From contig CAVOVH010000005.1 in the NCBI GenBank assembly GCA_963699805.1, forward strand, positions 62,001 through 126,000: a stretch of DNA of 64,000 bases, in the 5' to 3' direction. Shown one piece after another: positions 18,367 through 26,672 of the stretch. A model generated the notes under the pieces. That model was not told where the DNA came from and made no database searches. It saw nothing but the letters and a program-made list of their open reading frames with translations. A program made the position numbers and the translations under genes. This stretch comes from JAGTVG01 sp963699805 (GTDB lineage Bacteria; Bacteroidota; Bacteroidia; Cytophagales; Cyclobacteriaceae). Numbering within the stretch: position 1 is the stretch's first letter; every line of letters starts with the position of its first letter.

Positions 18367-18400
18367 AAGGGTGTGCTTGAAATAACCTTTTTCTGATCTC

Positions 18401-19159
18401 TTAATTCAGCTCTGCCAACCATTCTTTGGCAAAATTTCTTGTCGCATCAGTTAATTCCTTTCCAGCCCGGTAACATGCTTTCCACTGCAAATCCTTTTCT
18501 TCATAGGTAGGATTGACAAATACCTGATGCTTATTGCGTGGATCTAATTCCGTAGGCGCATTGAAATCTACATTTTCAGTAGCATTTAGAAATTCTTGGA
18601 GTGTACGTTTTATAGCAGTATTAGGATCTGCCGGAGCTTCGGCTTCCCATTTCTTTTTCTGATCCTCTGTCAGCTCCCCATTGGCCTGGGCTTTCATATC
18701 TTCAATCGGTTGCAAAGCGTTTTCCTTTCCTTCTGGGGGCAACATATCCAGAATTTCCGGAGTAAATAATTCTTCCTGTTCTGCAATTGCTGCCAACACC
18801 ATTTCTTTTTCTTCATTGGTCAATAAGGGCACTTCTGGTTTCATCGACATCCGTTTTTCTTCATAACGTGTTTTAAATTCCTGGGAATTACAATATGCCT
18901 TCGCATAGGCAAAAGCCTCGTTTGCAAGGCCTAATTTATCCCCAGTTGAAAGGGCCTTAAGTGTGGCCAGGTTCGACAGAACTGGTGAGCTAATTATGCA
19001 ATTCGGGTCAGTAACGCAAAACAGATCGTTAAATATTAAATCTTTATCGGCGATCCCAAGTACTGTGAGCACCTCATTCGATGCGGCCTTTTCCACTTTG
19101 TAGGAAGTAATTAAAACTACTCCAAAAAGGATAATCATTATTATTAGTAATTTTTTCAT
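18401..19159 (-). CDS. Exported protein of unknown function, 252 residues
   Basis: The N-terminus MKKLLIIMIILFGVVLITSY is a signal peptide or membrane anchor without a lipobox. The rest is acidic and helical, with cysteines in LFCVTDPNCI, AYCNSQEF and WKACYRAG that could form disulfides outside the cytoplasm. No family is recognised. It is followed by a strong terminator and lies 96 bases after the OmpA-like gene on the same strand, so the two may be transcribed together. It is part of the group of exported proteins placed between the TPR kinase and the response regulator. Confidence 0.75.
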   Translation of the reverse strand: MKKLLIIMIILFGVVLITSYKVEKAASNEVLTVLGIADKDLIFNDLFCVTDPNCIISSPVLSNLATLKALSTGDKLGLANEAFAYAKAYCNSQEFKTRYEEKRMSMKPEVPLLTNEEKEMVLAAIAEQEELFTPEILDMLPPEGKENALQPIEDMKAQANGELTEDQKKKWEAEAPADPNTAIKRTLQEFLNATENVDFNAPTELDPRNKHQVFVNPTYEEKDLQWKACYRAGKELTDATRNFAKEWLAELN

Positions 19160-19255
19160 GATTGATAGTGATTTGAAGGTTTACATTTAATTATTACGCT
19201 TTTTAATGTTCTATATTGAATAGATATCATTATGTTAATGATATATCTTATTGCA

Positions 19256-20581
19256 TCAATTCATTTTTATAAATTCCACCCGGCGGTTGTTGGCTTTGGC
19301 AATGGCATCCGTATTTGGGGCCAGAGGTTCCTGTTCCCCTTTGCCATCGATTTCCATTCTTCCGGCATCAATCCCAAAGTCCTTGGTCAAAGCATTTTTC
19401 ACTGCTTCAGCACGTTTTTTGGATAATTCCATATTCAGTGCATCGTCCCCATCATTGTCGGTATGACCAACGATTTTCACTTTCACATCCTTGCTTTCAT
19501 TGAGTATGCCAGCAATTTCTTTGAGCACACCGTAGGATTCGGTCTTGATCTCTGCTGAATTAACATTGAAAAGGATACCGTTGGTTACCAGCTTGCCATC
19601 TGTCAGGAGTTTATTTCGTGTGTCGGGATTACCCACCGCGATGCGAAGGTTACTGGCGAAGTAATGGTCCTCTTCCTCAAATCCTTCAGTTCGCCATATA
19701 AAGATATTTGGATTCATGTCAGCCGGTAAGATTTTTGGCAGGTCAAGGATCTTATTTTCATTTAGATAAACCCGTAATCGTTCTTTTTGCCTCCAAATGG
19801 AAACATGAAGCAGGTTTTTTTCGGCAATAGGTAGCCAAATTTCCTTTAAATCAATATTTGCACGTTGGTTTAACATTACATATGAACCTCTACCGTTAGT
19901 ACCGTAACTGTTTTTTGGGGCAGGAAGTCCCGGATGCAAAGCCATTTTAAATGAATATTTGAGCTGACTTGCATACATATCCCCACCCTTTCTATACAAA
20001 TCAAGATCAGTAACATCCTTTATTTCAAAATTAATGATCCCGGAACCCCAATCGAATGGAACAGAGCACATCAGGTCAAATTGAATCGTGAAATTATCAG
20101 GAAGTTGCAGCAATTCATCTATAAAATATTGTGAACTACCCTTCATCATCAGCCACTTGCTTTCATAGCCCTCAACAGTTACAATTTCTCCCGAACCATC
20201 TGTAAACCATTTTGCAGGAAAATCTCCAACAGCATCTTCACTGTAATCATCCGATATGATCACCCGCTCCCCCGGGACAAAGTCAAATTTTGATTTATAC
20301 GAAGAAACATAGTCCTCTTTTTTATCAGGATTGGATGTTTCACCGGATTCAGCATTTTGTTGACCTGCGGTTGATGACTCCCCGGTTTGAGAAACTTGTG
20401 TCGCCTTTTCTTCCTTTTGTTTGGAATTATTCAAGGCTCCATCAACCTCCTTGTCCACTGTTTTATCCACCTTCTGTTTCGCTTTCTGCCCCAGTTTATC
20501 AAGGAGTTGGGCCTGGCTTTTTAAGGAGGGGACCATTAATGCTACAGCCACGATGAAGAGGAATGGGATAAGCTTTTTCAT
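19256..20581 (-). CDS. OmpA-family outer-membrane protein
   Basis: A 441-residue protein with a signal peptide (FLFIVAVALMVPSLKSQAQ). A low-complexity segment rich in Lys, Gln and Ser covers 25-90. A jelly-roll-like middle domain (about 100-310) follows, similar in appearance to LamG/concanavalin-like sandwiches. A C-terminal OmpA peptidoglycan-binding domain ends the protein: VKIVGHTDNDGDD, LSKKRAEAVKNAL and NNRRVEFIK. It probably links the outer membrane to the cell wall. Bacteroidota commonly have this pattern in place of the classical OmpA barrel. A palindromic GGGGAGG element lies 55-77 bases upstream of the start. Confidence 0.88.
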   Translation of the reverse strand: MKKLIPFLFIVAVALMVPSLKSQAQLLDKLGQKAKQKVDKTVDKEVDGALNNSKQKEEKATQVSQTGESSTAGQQNAESGETSNPDKKEDYVSSYKSKFDFVPGERVIISDDYSEDAVGDFPAKWFTDGSGEIVTVEGYESKWLMMKGSSQYFIDELLQLPDNFTIQFDLMCSVPFDWGSGIINFEIKDVTDLDLYRKGGDMYASQLKYSFKMALHPGLPAPKNSYGTNGRGSYVMLNQRANIDLKEIWLPIAEKNLLHVSIWRQKERLRVYLNENKILDLPKILPADMNPNIFIWRTEGFEEEDHYFASNLRIAVGNPDTRNKLLTDGKLVTNGILFNVNSAEIKTESYGVLKEIAGILNESKDVKVKIVGHTDNDGDDALNMELSKKRAEAVKNALTKDFGIDAGRMEIDGKGEQEPLAPNTDAIAKANNRRVEFIKMN

Positions 20582-20634
20582 GATTTTAATTTTTGGTTTA
20601 TACTTTTCAGGTAAAATTATCAGGGTTTATCTGG

Positions 20635-20658
20635 ACCTGCCTCCCCGAAAAAGGGGAT
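20635..20658. repeat. Palindromic element, copy 2 (inverted)
   Basis: Read on the minus strand this is ATCCCCTTTTTCGGGGAGGC, the same TCCCC-N6-GGGGAGG layout as at 15268, upstream of the OmpA-like gene. It forms a 5-bp GC hairpin. Confidence 0.55.
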
Positions 20659-20691
20659 ATTTTTTAGGTGAAAATTTTCCCAAAAAATTTT

Positions 20692-20774
20692 TATTCCCCC
20701 TTTTACTCAATGACAACCGTTTTAATTTTTTTTATGAAAAATAAAAATTCACTGAAAAAGGGGAGGTACGTGGT
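20692..20774. repeat. Imperfect inverted repeat including GGGGAGGTACGTGG, copy 3
   Basis: TTCCCCCTTTTACTCA near 20694 and ACTGAAAAAGGGGAGG near 20752 are inverted relatives about 45 bases apart. The right half matches the arm of the palindromes at 15268 and 20635. It lies about 100 bases upstream of the gene at 20873. Confidence 0.45.
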
Positions 20775-20872
20775 GAAACAGGTCTGCATATTTGAAAAGG
20801 ATTCGCAGGATATATAACCATTCCTTCCAAAGATTATTAATCAGGGATCCCCGTAAATTAAATCATTGAAAT

Positions 20873-21865
20873 ATGAAATGTGGAAAATTACTCCTGGTCT
20901 GTATTGTCAGTTTCTCTAATACTATGCTGGCACAAACAAGGTTCGAAATTGTAAATAATTCTGCTTTACTGGGTGTAACACTGCCCTCGGAAGCCAATCG
21001 TGATCAAAGAATCTTCTATGTAGCCGCGGCCAAAACGCTCCTGGAAATGGAAGCGGGAAATAAACAGGTGATTATTTCGGATGTGGAGGTCCTCACCTTT
21101 AACAATCCAACCGGAATGAAGGAGGACGCGAAAAAATGGATAGAAGGTGTGGAACAGTCATTAAAAAATAATAAATATGAAATCTTCCCTTCGGCGAATG
21201 ATCCATCTTTTTCCTGGCTTTCGAAAAATGGGGTGTGCTCTCTGATGTATACCAGTGCCGGTAATAAAGAGGCAGCCGTTTACTTTGGCCGGGCTGACAA
21301 AGTACCAGATATGTATAGAGGTACGTACCAATCGAACGCTAATTCGGTATCTCCAACCTCGGAAAAAAATAATCCGATGGCATCAATCCAATCCGGCCAG
21401 AATACAGAAATGATTAAACCAGGTGAATCCATCCCTGCGTCAGAAAAGATGCTACCTGTGTTGACTGGCAATTGGGGCAACCTCGCTGGGGCCAAAGTGA
21501 ACTGGCGGGATGAAAGTACGGGATACATGCTGGTTTCCGGCGTGAGTAAGGGCTATGGGCTGGAATTAAAACCGGACGGCACTTTTCTGCATACCACCGT
21601 GGTCACTTCCGGCAGGCCGAATTACCGGGTATTTATCTCTACCACCGGCAACTGGTCTGAAAATGGAAATCAATTGATCCTTAAGCCTTTGGACCGGCAT
21701 TACCGCAAATGGGAAAATGAGATCATCATGATCGATGAGCATTCCGTACCAGAGTCCTACACCCTGTTATGGACTATAAAGATAAATCAAATTACAGGCA
21801 AGGAATGCCTGTATATCAAATATGATGTGCAGCAGGAACAATGGGATGAACTTTGTAAGGAATAG
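20873..21865 (+). CDS. Exported protein of unknown function, 330 residues
   Basis: A signal peptide (LLLVCIVSFSNTMLAQ) is followed by a small alpha/beta segment (residues 20-135), a Ser/Asn-rich linker, and a beta-rich C-terminal region from about 195 to 330. The latter contains GLELKPDGTFLHTT and TGNWSENGNQLILKP, the rhythm of lipocalin-like or calycin-like barrels seen in other Bacteroidota secreted proteins. I cannot name the family. It is the nearest upstream neighbour of the response regulator gene, 141 bases away. Confidence 0.75.
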   Translation: MKCGKLLLVCIVSFSNTMLAQTRFEIVNNSALLGVTLPSEANRDQRIFYVAAAKTLLEMEAGNKQVIISDVEVLTFNNPTGMKEDAKKWIEGVEQSLKNNKYEIFPSANDPSFSWLSKNGVCSLMYTSAGNKEAAVYFGRADKVPDMYRGTYQSNANSVSPTSEKNNPMASIQSGQNTEMIKPGESIPASEKMLPVLTGNWGNLAGAKVNWRDESTGYMLVSGVSKGYGLELKPDGTFLHTTVVTSGRPNYRVFISTTGNWSENGNQLILKPLDRHYRKWENEIIMIDEHSVPESYTLLWTIKINQITGKECLYIKYDVQQEQWDELCKE

Positions 21866-22006
21866 GACTGAAAATTAAAATATTCATTTTTTTTATTTGA
21901 TAAATAAGTTATGAAATCAATGGGTACATCTGAAAGAATTAAAAACAATAAAAGTAAATTGTAAAAAAAAGATCGACAGTCTTGAATTATTTTTAAAGAC
22001 AGGAAT

Positions 22007-22633
22007 ATGAAAAAAATACGGGTATTTATCACAGACGACCATTACATGGTCATCGAGGGCATCCGGTCCCTGTTGCAGCATGATGAAGAAATTGAGCTGA
22101 TAGGTCATGCATCCAATGCGGCCTCGTGTCTGGCTTTCCTCTGGCAGGATCAGCCGGATGTAATACTCATGGATATCAGCATGCCGGATAAAAATGGGAT
22201 CGAGTTGTGTAAAGAAGTAAAAGAGAAATACCCATACATACAAATACTTGGCTTGAGTACTTTTGATCAGAAGGCTTTTGTTCAGAAGATGATGGAAAAC
22301 GGGGCTTCCGGCTATGTTTTAAAAAATGCCACCAAACAGGAATTGTCCAAAGCCATTCAAATGGTTCATAAAGGGCAGAAATATCTCAGCATTGGAGCAT
22401 CCGATGCATTAAAATCCGCTCAGAAAGATCAGGCTGCCTTGCCTTTCATCACACGCAGGGAAAAAGATGTATTACAACTTGTTGTGGAAGGCTTTACCAA
22501 CACTGAGATTGCGGAGAAACTGTTTGTCAGCCCTGCCACGATAGATACCCATCGTAAAAGCCTTCTGGCTAAATTTAATATGAAGAATACCGCCTCCCTG
22601 GTAAGATTTGTGACCCAACATAATCTGATTTGA
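22007..22633 (+). CDS. NarL/LuxR-family response regulator
   Basis: A 208-residue regulator. The receiver domain (1-120) has the acidic pair in ITDDHYMV, the phospho-acceptor Asp in LMDISMPDKNG (about residue 55), the switch Ser/Thr in LGLSTFD and the Lys in YVLKNA. The C-terminal LuxR helix-turn-helix (about 145-205) reads TRREKDVLQLVVEGFTNTEI with the recognition helix SPATIDTHRKSL. It is a transcription factor and the most plausible partner of the TPR kinase at 13246, given matching families and the lack of another candidate here. Confidence 0.94.
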   Translation: MKKIRVFITDDHYMVIEGIRSLLQHDEEIELIGHASNAASCLAFLWQDQPDVILMDISMPDKNGIELCKEVKEKYPYIQILGLSTFDQKAFVQKMMENGASGYVLKNATKQELSKAIQMVHKGQKYLSIGASDALKSAQKDQAALPFITRREKDVLQLVVEGFTNTEIAEKLFVSPATIDTHRKSLLAKFNMKNTASLVRFVTQHNLI

Positions 22634-22748
22634 TCCATCTGGCTGACACTTTATTTTCTATACTTGTCGAAATGAACGCAAATCGAAAGCGGTTTTACCC
22701 AAAAAAATGAAAATTATTGATTAAACTAGGAACAAAAATCAATACCGC

Positions 22749-23756
22749 ATGTCGAAAACTCAGTCAACAGAAATTAGATGGGGAATGATTGGTGCCGGAG
22801 ATGTTTGTGAAGTGAAAAGCGGCCCAGCCTTTAACCGGATTGAAAATTCCAGACTGGTGGCCGTAATGCGCCGGAACGTGGAGAAAGCCCGGGATTTTGC
22901 CCGGAGACACCAGGTCCCCCAATGGTATGTTGATGCGGATCAGCTTATCCACAATCCGGAAGTAAATGCCGTGTATATTGCCACACCACCTGATTCACAT
23001 AAGGAATATACCCAGAAAGTAGCGAAGGCTGGAAAACCCGTGTATGTGGAGAAACCCATGGCCAGAAACTACCGGGAATGCACTTCCATGATAGAGACCT
23101 GCAGAAAAGCCGGAGTACCCCTTTTCGTGGCTTATTATAGAAGAATGCTGCCGAATTTTCTTAAAATAAAGGAGCTGGTGGACCAGGGAACGATCGGGGA
23201 TATACGGCTGGTCGATGTGAAACTATATAAAACTCCTGCACCCGATATTGTTGGGGCAAGTAATGCCAAGGATAACTGGCGCATCTTTCCCGAGATTGCT
23301 GGTGGAGGTTATTTTTATGACCTGGCCTCCCACCAACTCGACTTCCTGGATTATTTATTCGGGCCTGTCATAGAAGCCCGCGGATTTGCCCATAATCAGG
23401 CTGGACTATATCCGGCGGAAGATATTGTAACTGGATCCTTCCGGTTTGAGAATGGTGTGCTGGGACAGGGTACCTGGTGCTTTACCACTTCAGTCGTATC
23501 CGATAAGGAGATCACCACCATTATAGGGAGTAATGGTCAGATCTCCTTTTCTTATTTCGGAGGCTGGACGGTTACCCTGGAGGTGGAAGGAAAAGAAAAA
23601 GAAATCTTCAATTTCGAACCTATCAAACATATTCAACAACCTCTGATACAAACCATCGTCGATTCCCTGCTTGGGAAAGGAACCTGTCCAAGTACCGGGA
23701 CAAGCGGTGCGCGGACCAACCGGGCCATGGAATGGTTATGTAACCGGATTTTGTAG
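22749..23756 (+). CDS. Gfo/Idh/MocA-family oxidoreductase
   Basis: A 335-residue NAD(P)-dependent sugar or sugar-alcohol dehydrogenase-like protein. The Rossmann start is WGMIGAGDVCEVKSGPAF, the family signature YVEKPMARN lies near residue 99 with the catalytic-type lysine, and AGGGYFYDLASHQLD carries the usual histidine near 195. It has no signal peptide, so it is cytoplasmic. Substrate cannot be deduced; no sugar-uptake genes lie nearby. It faces the dihydrolipoyl dehydrogenase gene across the tandem repeat region. Confidence 0.92.
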   Translation: MSKTQSTEIRWGMIGAGDVCEVKSGPAFNRIENSRLVAVMRRNVEKARDFARRHQVPQWYVDADQLIHNPEVNAVYIATPPDSHKEYTQKVAKAGKPVYVEKPMARNYRECTSMIETCRKAGVPLFVAYYRRMLPNFLKIKELVDQGTIGDIRLVDVKLYKTPAPDIVGASNAKDNWRIFPEIAGGGYFYDLASHQLDFLDYLFGPVIEARGFAHNQAGLYPAEDIVTGSFRFENGVLGQGTWCFTTSVVSDKEITTIIGSNGQISFSYFGGWTVTLEVEGKEKEIFNFEPIKHIQQPLIQTIVDSLLGKGTCPSTGTSGARTNRAMEWLCNRIL

Positions 23757-24243
23757 AAATGATCCAGGATCCTACAGCCATTGGTTAAGAATCAATCCAA
23801 AAGCCTTTGGGGACAGATGAAAATGGATTAGGGATAGACAAAAACGGTTTGGGGACAGACGAAAATGGCTTAGGGAGAGGTAAAAACGGTTTAGGGACAG
23901 ACAAAAACGGTTTGGGGACAAACAAAAACGGCTTAGGGACAAACAAAAACGGTTTGGGGATAGATGAAAATGGCTTAGGGAAATGTAAAAAGGATCGTTT
24001 TTACGAAGAACTAATGAATTTTTACCCATACCAAAAGCAAAATCTCCTGTCCCTAATGAATTTTTACACGAAAACAGGCAAATTTATGGTAAGAAAAATT
24101 CATTTTATTATCAGAAAAAGGAAATATAGGCCGAAAATAAACCCTGTTTAGTTTGGAATAAGAGAATGTTTCAAAAATCATAGCTTGAAGAAATCCCGAG
24201 GGTCCCTTCAGCAAATAACCTCTTTTTGTCCTGAATGATCCTC
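23757..24243. other. Convergent intergenic region with tandem repeat
   Basis: A 487-base space between two genes that converge. The 21-bp tandem repeat takes up 23806-23994. After it, the phrase CTAATGAATTTTTAC occurs twice, at about 24010 and 24054. No terminator hairpin or RNA gene was found. Confidence 0.6.
23806..23994. repeat. 21-bp tandem repeat, eight full copies plus a diverged ninth
   Basis: The unit is TTTGGGGACAGACAAAAACGG with variants (start TTT, CTT or ATT; ACAGAC, ATAGAT, ACAAAC, AGAGGT inside). Copies begin at 23806, 23827, 23848, 23869, 23890, 23911, 23932 and 23953; the stretch from 23974 is a degraded copy. The plus strand is purine-rich. As the period is a multiple of three, frames stay open on both strands and would encode seven-residue repeats (such as GTDENGL), but there is no other sign of a gene. 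Confidence 0.92.
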
Positions 24244-25636
24244 TTACAGGTGAATCACTTCATCATAGGCAGCTGCCGTAGCCTCCATGATCGCTTCCGA
24301 CATGGTGGGATGTGGATGGACCGATTTGATGATCTCATGTCCGGTAGTTTCCAGTTTTCTTGCTACCACCACTTCGGCAATCATTTCGGTTACATTCAAC
24401 CCGATCATATGCGCTCCCAGCCATTCTCCATATTTTGTGTCATAGATCACTTTCACAAATCCTTCCTTGGCACCCGCCGCACTGGCTTTTCCTGAAGCCG
24501 TAAAGGGGAATTTCCCGATTTTCACTTCATAGCCGGCATCCCTCGCCGCTTTTTCCGTATATCCAACCGACGCAATTTCAGGCTCACAATATGTACAGGC
24601 GGGTATATTGCCATAGTTCAAAGGTTCAGGATCCTCTCCGGCTATCATTTCAACACAGATGATACCCTCCGCCGAGGCAACATGGGCCAAGTGCAGGTCC
24701 ATGAACCACATCGCCAATGGCATAAACTCCGGATACATTCGTCCGGTAAAAATCATCTACCTTAATTTTATCTTTTTCAAGTTCAATCCCCAATTCCTCC
24801 AGACCCAGGTTCTCGATATTCGTTGAAATTCCGACAGCGGATAATACTACATCGCATTCTACCTCCTCTTCCCCCTTGCCCGTCTTTATTGTGACCTTAC
24901 ATTGCTTGCCCTTGGTATCCACTTTCGTAACCTCCGATTGGATCATGACCTTGATCCCTGCCTTTTTAAAGCTCCTTTCAAGTTGTTTTGAGACCTCCTC
25001 ATCTTCCAGTGGCACAAGATGTGGAAGAAATTCGACAAGCGTAACCTCAGTACCAATTGAATTATAGAAATACGCGAATTCTGTACCGATCGCTCCGGAT
25101 CCCACGACCACAATTGATTTAGGTTGTTTTTCCAGGGTCATCGCCTTGCGGTATCCGATGATCTTTTTACCATCGATGGGCATGCTGGGGAGTTCCTTGG
25201 ACCGACCTCCCGTTGCAATCAAAATATGATTCGCTGTATATTCTGTTACGGTTCCGGATGCATCCTCTACGGCTACCTTCTTGTTTGAGATCAACCTGCC
25301 GTATCCATTCAATGTGTCAATTTTATTCTTTTTAAATAAAAATTGAACCCCTTTGCTCATTCCATTCGCCACTTCCCGGCTTCTCTTCACCATGGAAGAA
25401 AAATCGGCTTTGGGATCGCCTACCTCGATCCCGAAATCCTTTGCATGCTTAATATATTCAAATACCTGGGCACTTTTCAGGAGCGCTTTAGTCGGTATAC
25501 ATCCCCAATTCAGACAAACACCTCCAAGGTTTTCTCTCTCTACGACGCCAACTTTCAAACCAAGTTGTGATGCCCGAATCGCCGCTACATATCCTCCGGG
25601 TCCGCTACCTATTACAATTAAATCATAAGATGCCAT
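24244..25636 (-). pseudogene. lpdA: Dihydrolipoyl dehydrogenase with one frameshift
   Basis: E3 flavoprotein of 2-oxoacid dehydrogenase and glycine cleavage complexes; it reoxidises the lipoyl arm using FAD and NAD+. The first frame (25636 to about 24690) has the FAD loop GSGPGGYVAA, the redox disulfide GGVCLNWGCIPTK and GDVVHGPAL. The rest, from AHVASAEGI to the active-site HPHPTMSEA and the end, is in another frame. Removing one base in CACTTGGCC at about 24687-24692 joins them into a normal 463-residue enzyme. Because this is a core gene with both halves intact, an assembly error or a very recent mutation is more likely than old decay. Confidence 0.9.
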
Positions 25637-25897
25637 ATGTATTTATTTTTCGTAAAAAGATTATTTGTCAAGGAAAACAAAATTAATTTTTTTTATCGCA
25701 TTTATCGGAAATGGCTGTCATTATTATTGCTTTTCTTTCAGATTATTTACACAATTGCCCTTTTCGCGAAGGTCGATTCTCTAGTACTAATTTGCCGGTG
25801 TGCAATAAATTCTATCGGATCAAAGCTTTATGGATCGAACAATCAAATTTATTTATCGAAATTAAATAGGTTTACATAAAAATTTAAATTCAACAAT

Positions 25898-26647
25898 ATG
25901 AAACTCTTAGAAGGAAAAGTTATCCTGGTAACAGGAGCCTCAAAAGGTATTGGTAACGGAATTGCAAAACGATGTGCTGAACACGGGAGCCAAGGTAGCC
26001 TTCACCTACCTTTCCAGTGTCGAAAAAGGTCTGGCGCTTGAAAAGGAGTTGACCGACAACTATGGCATCCAGGCTAAAGGCTACCGGTCCGACGCCTCCA
26101 ATACAAAAGCTGCAGAAGATCTGATCAACCAGGTGGTTCTGATTTTGGCACGATCGATGCCTTGGTGAACAATGCGGGGATTACCCAGGATAATCTTCTC
26201 ATGCGCATGACAGAAGAAATGTGGGACCGTGTGATCGAGATCAATTTAAAATCATGCTTTAATACCGTGAAGGCTGTCATTAGGACATTTATGAAGCAAC
26301 GGTCCGGCTCCATTATCAACATGACCTCTGTGGTGGGGATCCGGGGAAATGCAGGGCAAGCCAACTACGCAGCATCCAAGGCGGGGATCATTGGCTTTAC
26401 TAAATCGGTTGCCCAGGAACTGGGATCAAGAAATATCCGGTGCAATGCCATTGCCCCAGGATTCATCGAAACGGAAATGACTCAGGTACTCGATGAGAAA
26501 ACCGTTAAAACCTGGGTCGAAAGTATCCCGTTAAAACGAAGTGGGACCACTACCGATGTGGCGGATTGTGTCGTCTTCCTCGCTTCTGATATGTCATCAT
26601 ACATTACAGGACAGGTTATTCAGGTTGATGGCGGAATGTTGATGTAA
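25898..26647 (+). pseudogene. fabG: 3-oxoacyl-ACP reductase FabG with two compensating frameshifts
   Basis: NADPH-dependent short-chain dehydrogenase of fatty acid synthesis. The ATG at 25898 starts MKLLEGKVILVTGASKGIGN (cofactor loop). The frame changes near 25987-25992 (one extra base in ACACGGGAGCC) so that GAKVAFTYLSS continues in another frame. It returns near 26133-26136 (one base missing in GGTGGTTCTG) to give LVNNAGITQDN, the catalytic Ser in NMTSVVGIRGNAG, YAASKAG and the end. The corrected product is 249 residues, the normal length. The net frame is restored, so only about 48 residues would be garbled if the changes were real. The vWA gene follows after 25 bases. Confidence 0.88.
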
Positions 26648-26672
26648 TCATCAAACGGAGCAAAATTTATCT

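Larger units (their letters stand above)
17493..18400. other. 908-base convergent intergenic region with repeat remnants
   Basis: No open frame is credible here. It holds the hairpin at 17516-17551, a palindrome CCCGGACAAGGTCCGGG near 17727, a C9-10 homopolymer near 17775, a GGACCAGTTCCGG palindrome near 17823, three relatives of a GATCT-ended repeat (17925-18107) and the terminator of the next gene. It looks like a landing zone for small dispersed repeats. Confidence 0.6.

Noticed and set aside
20290..20744. Plus-strand frames of 88 and 107 codons
   Set aside because: Mostly antisense to the OmpA-like gene signal region; composition is that of a shadow frame.
21917..22243. 108-codon minus-strand frame
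   Set aside because: Antisense to the receiver domain of the response regulator.
23806..23994. CRISPR array
   Set aside because: The units are directly adjacent with no unique spacers, and no cas gene is in the window.
23772..24151. Open frames on both strands across the 21-bp repeat (plus 114 codons, minus 85 codons)
   Set aside because: They exist because the repeat length is a multiple of three. There is no signal peptide, ribosome site or non-repeat domain, and the plus frame would have to start at TTG inside the first repeat.
25637..25879. 80-codon plus-strand frame upstream of fabG
   Set aside because: AT-rich leader sequence; hydrophobic start is by composition and there is no conserved motif.
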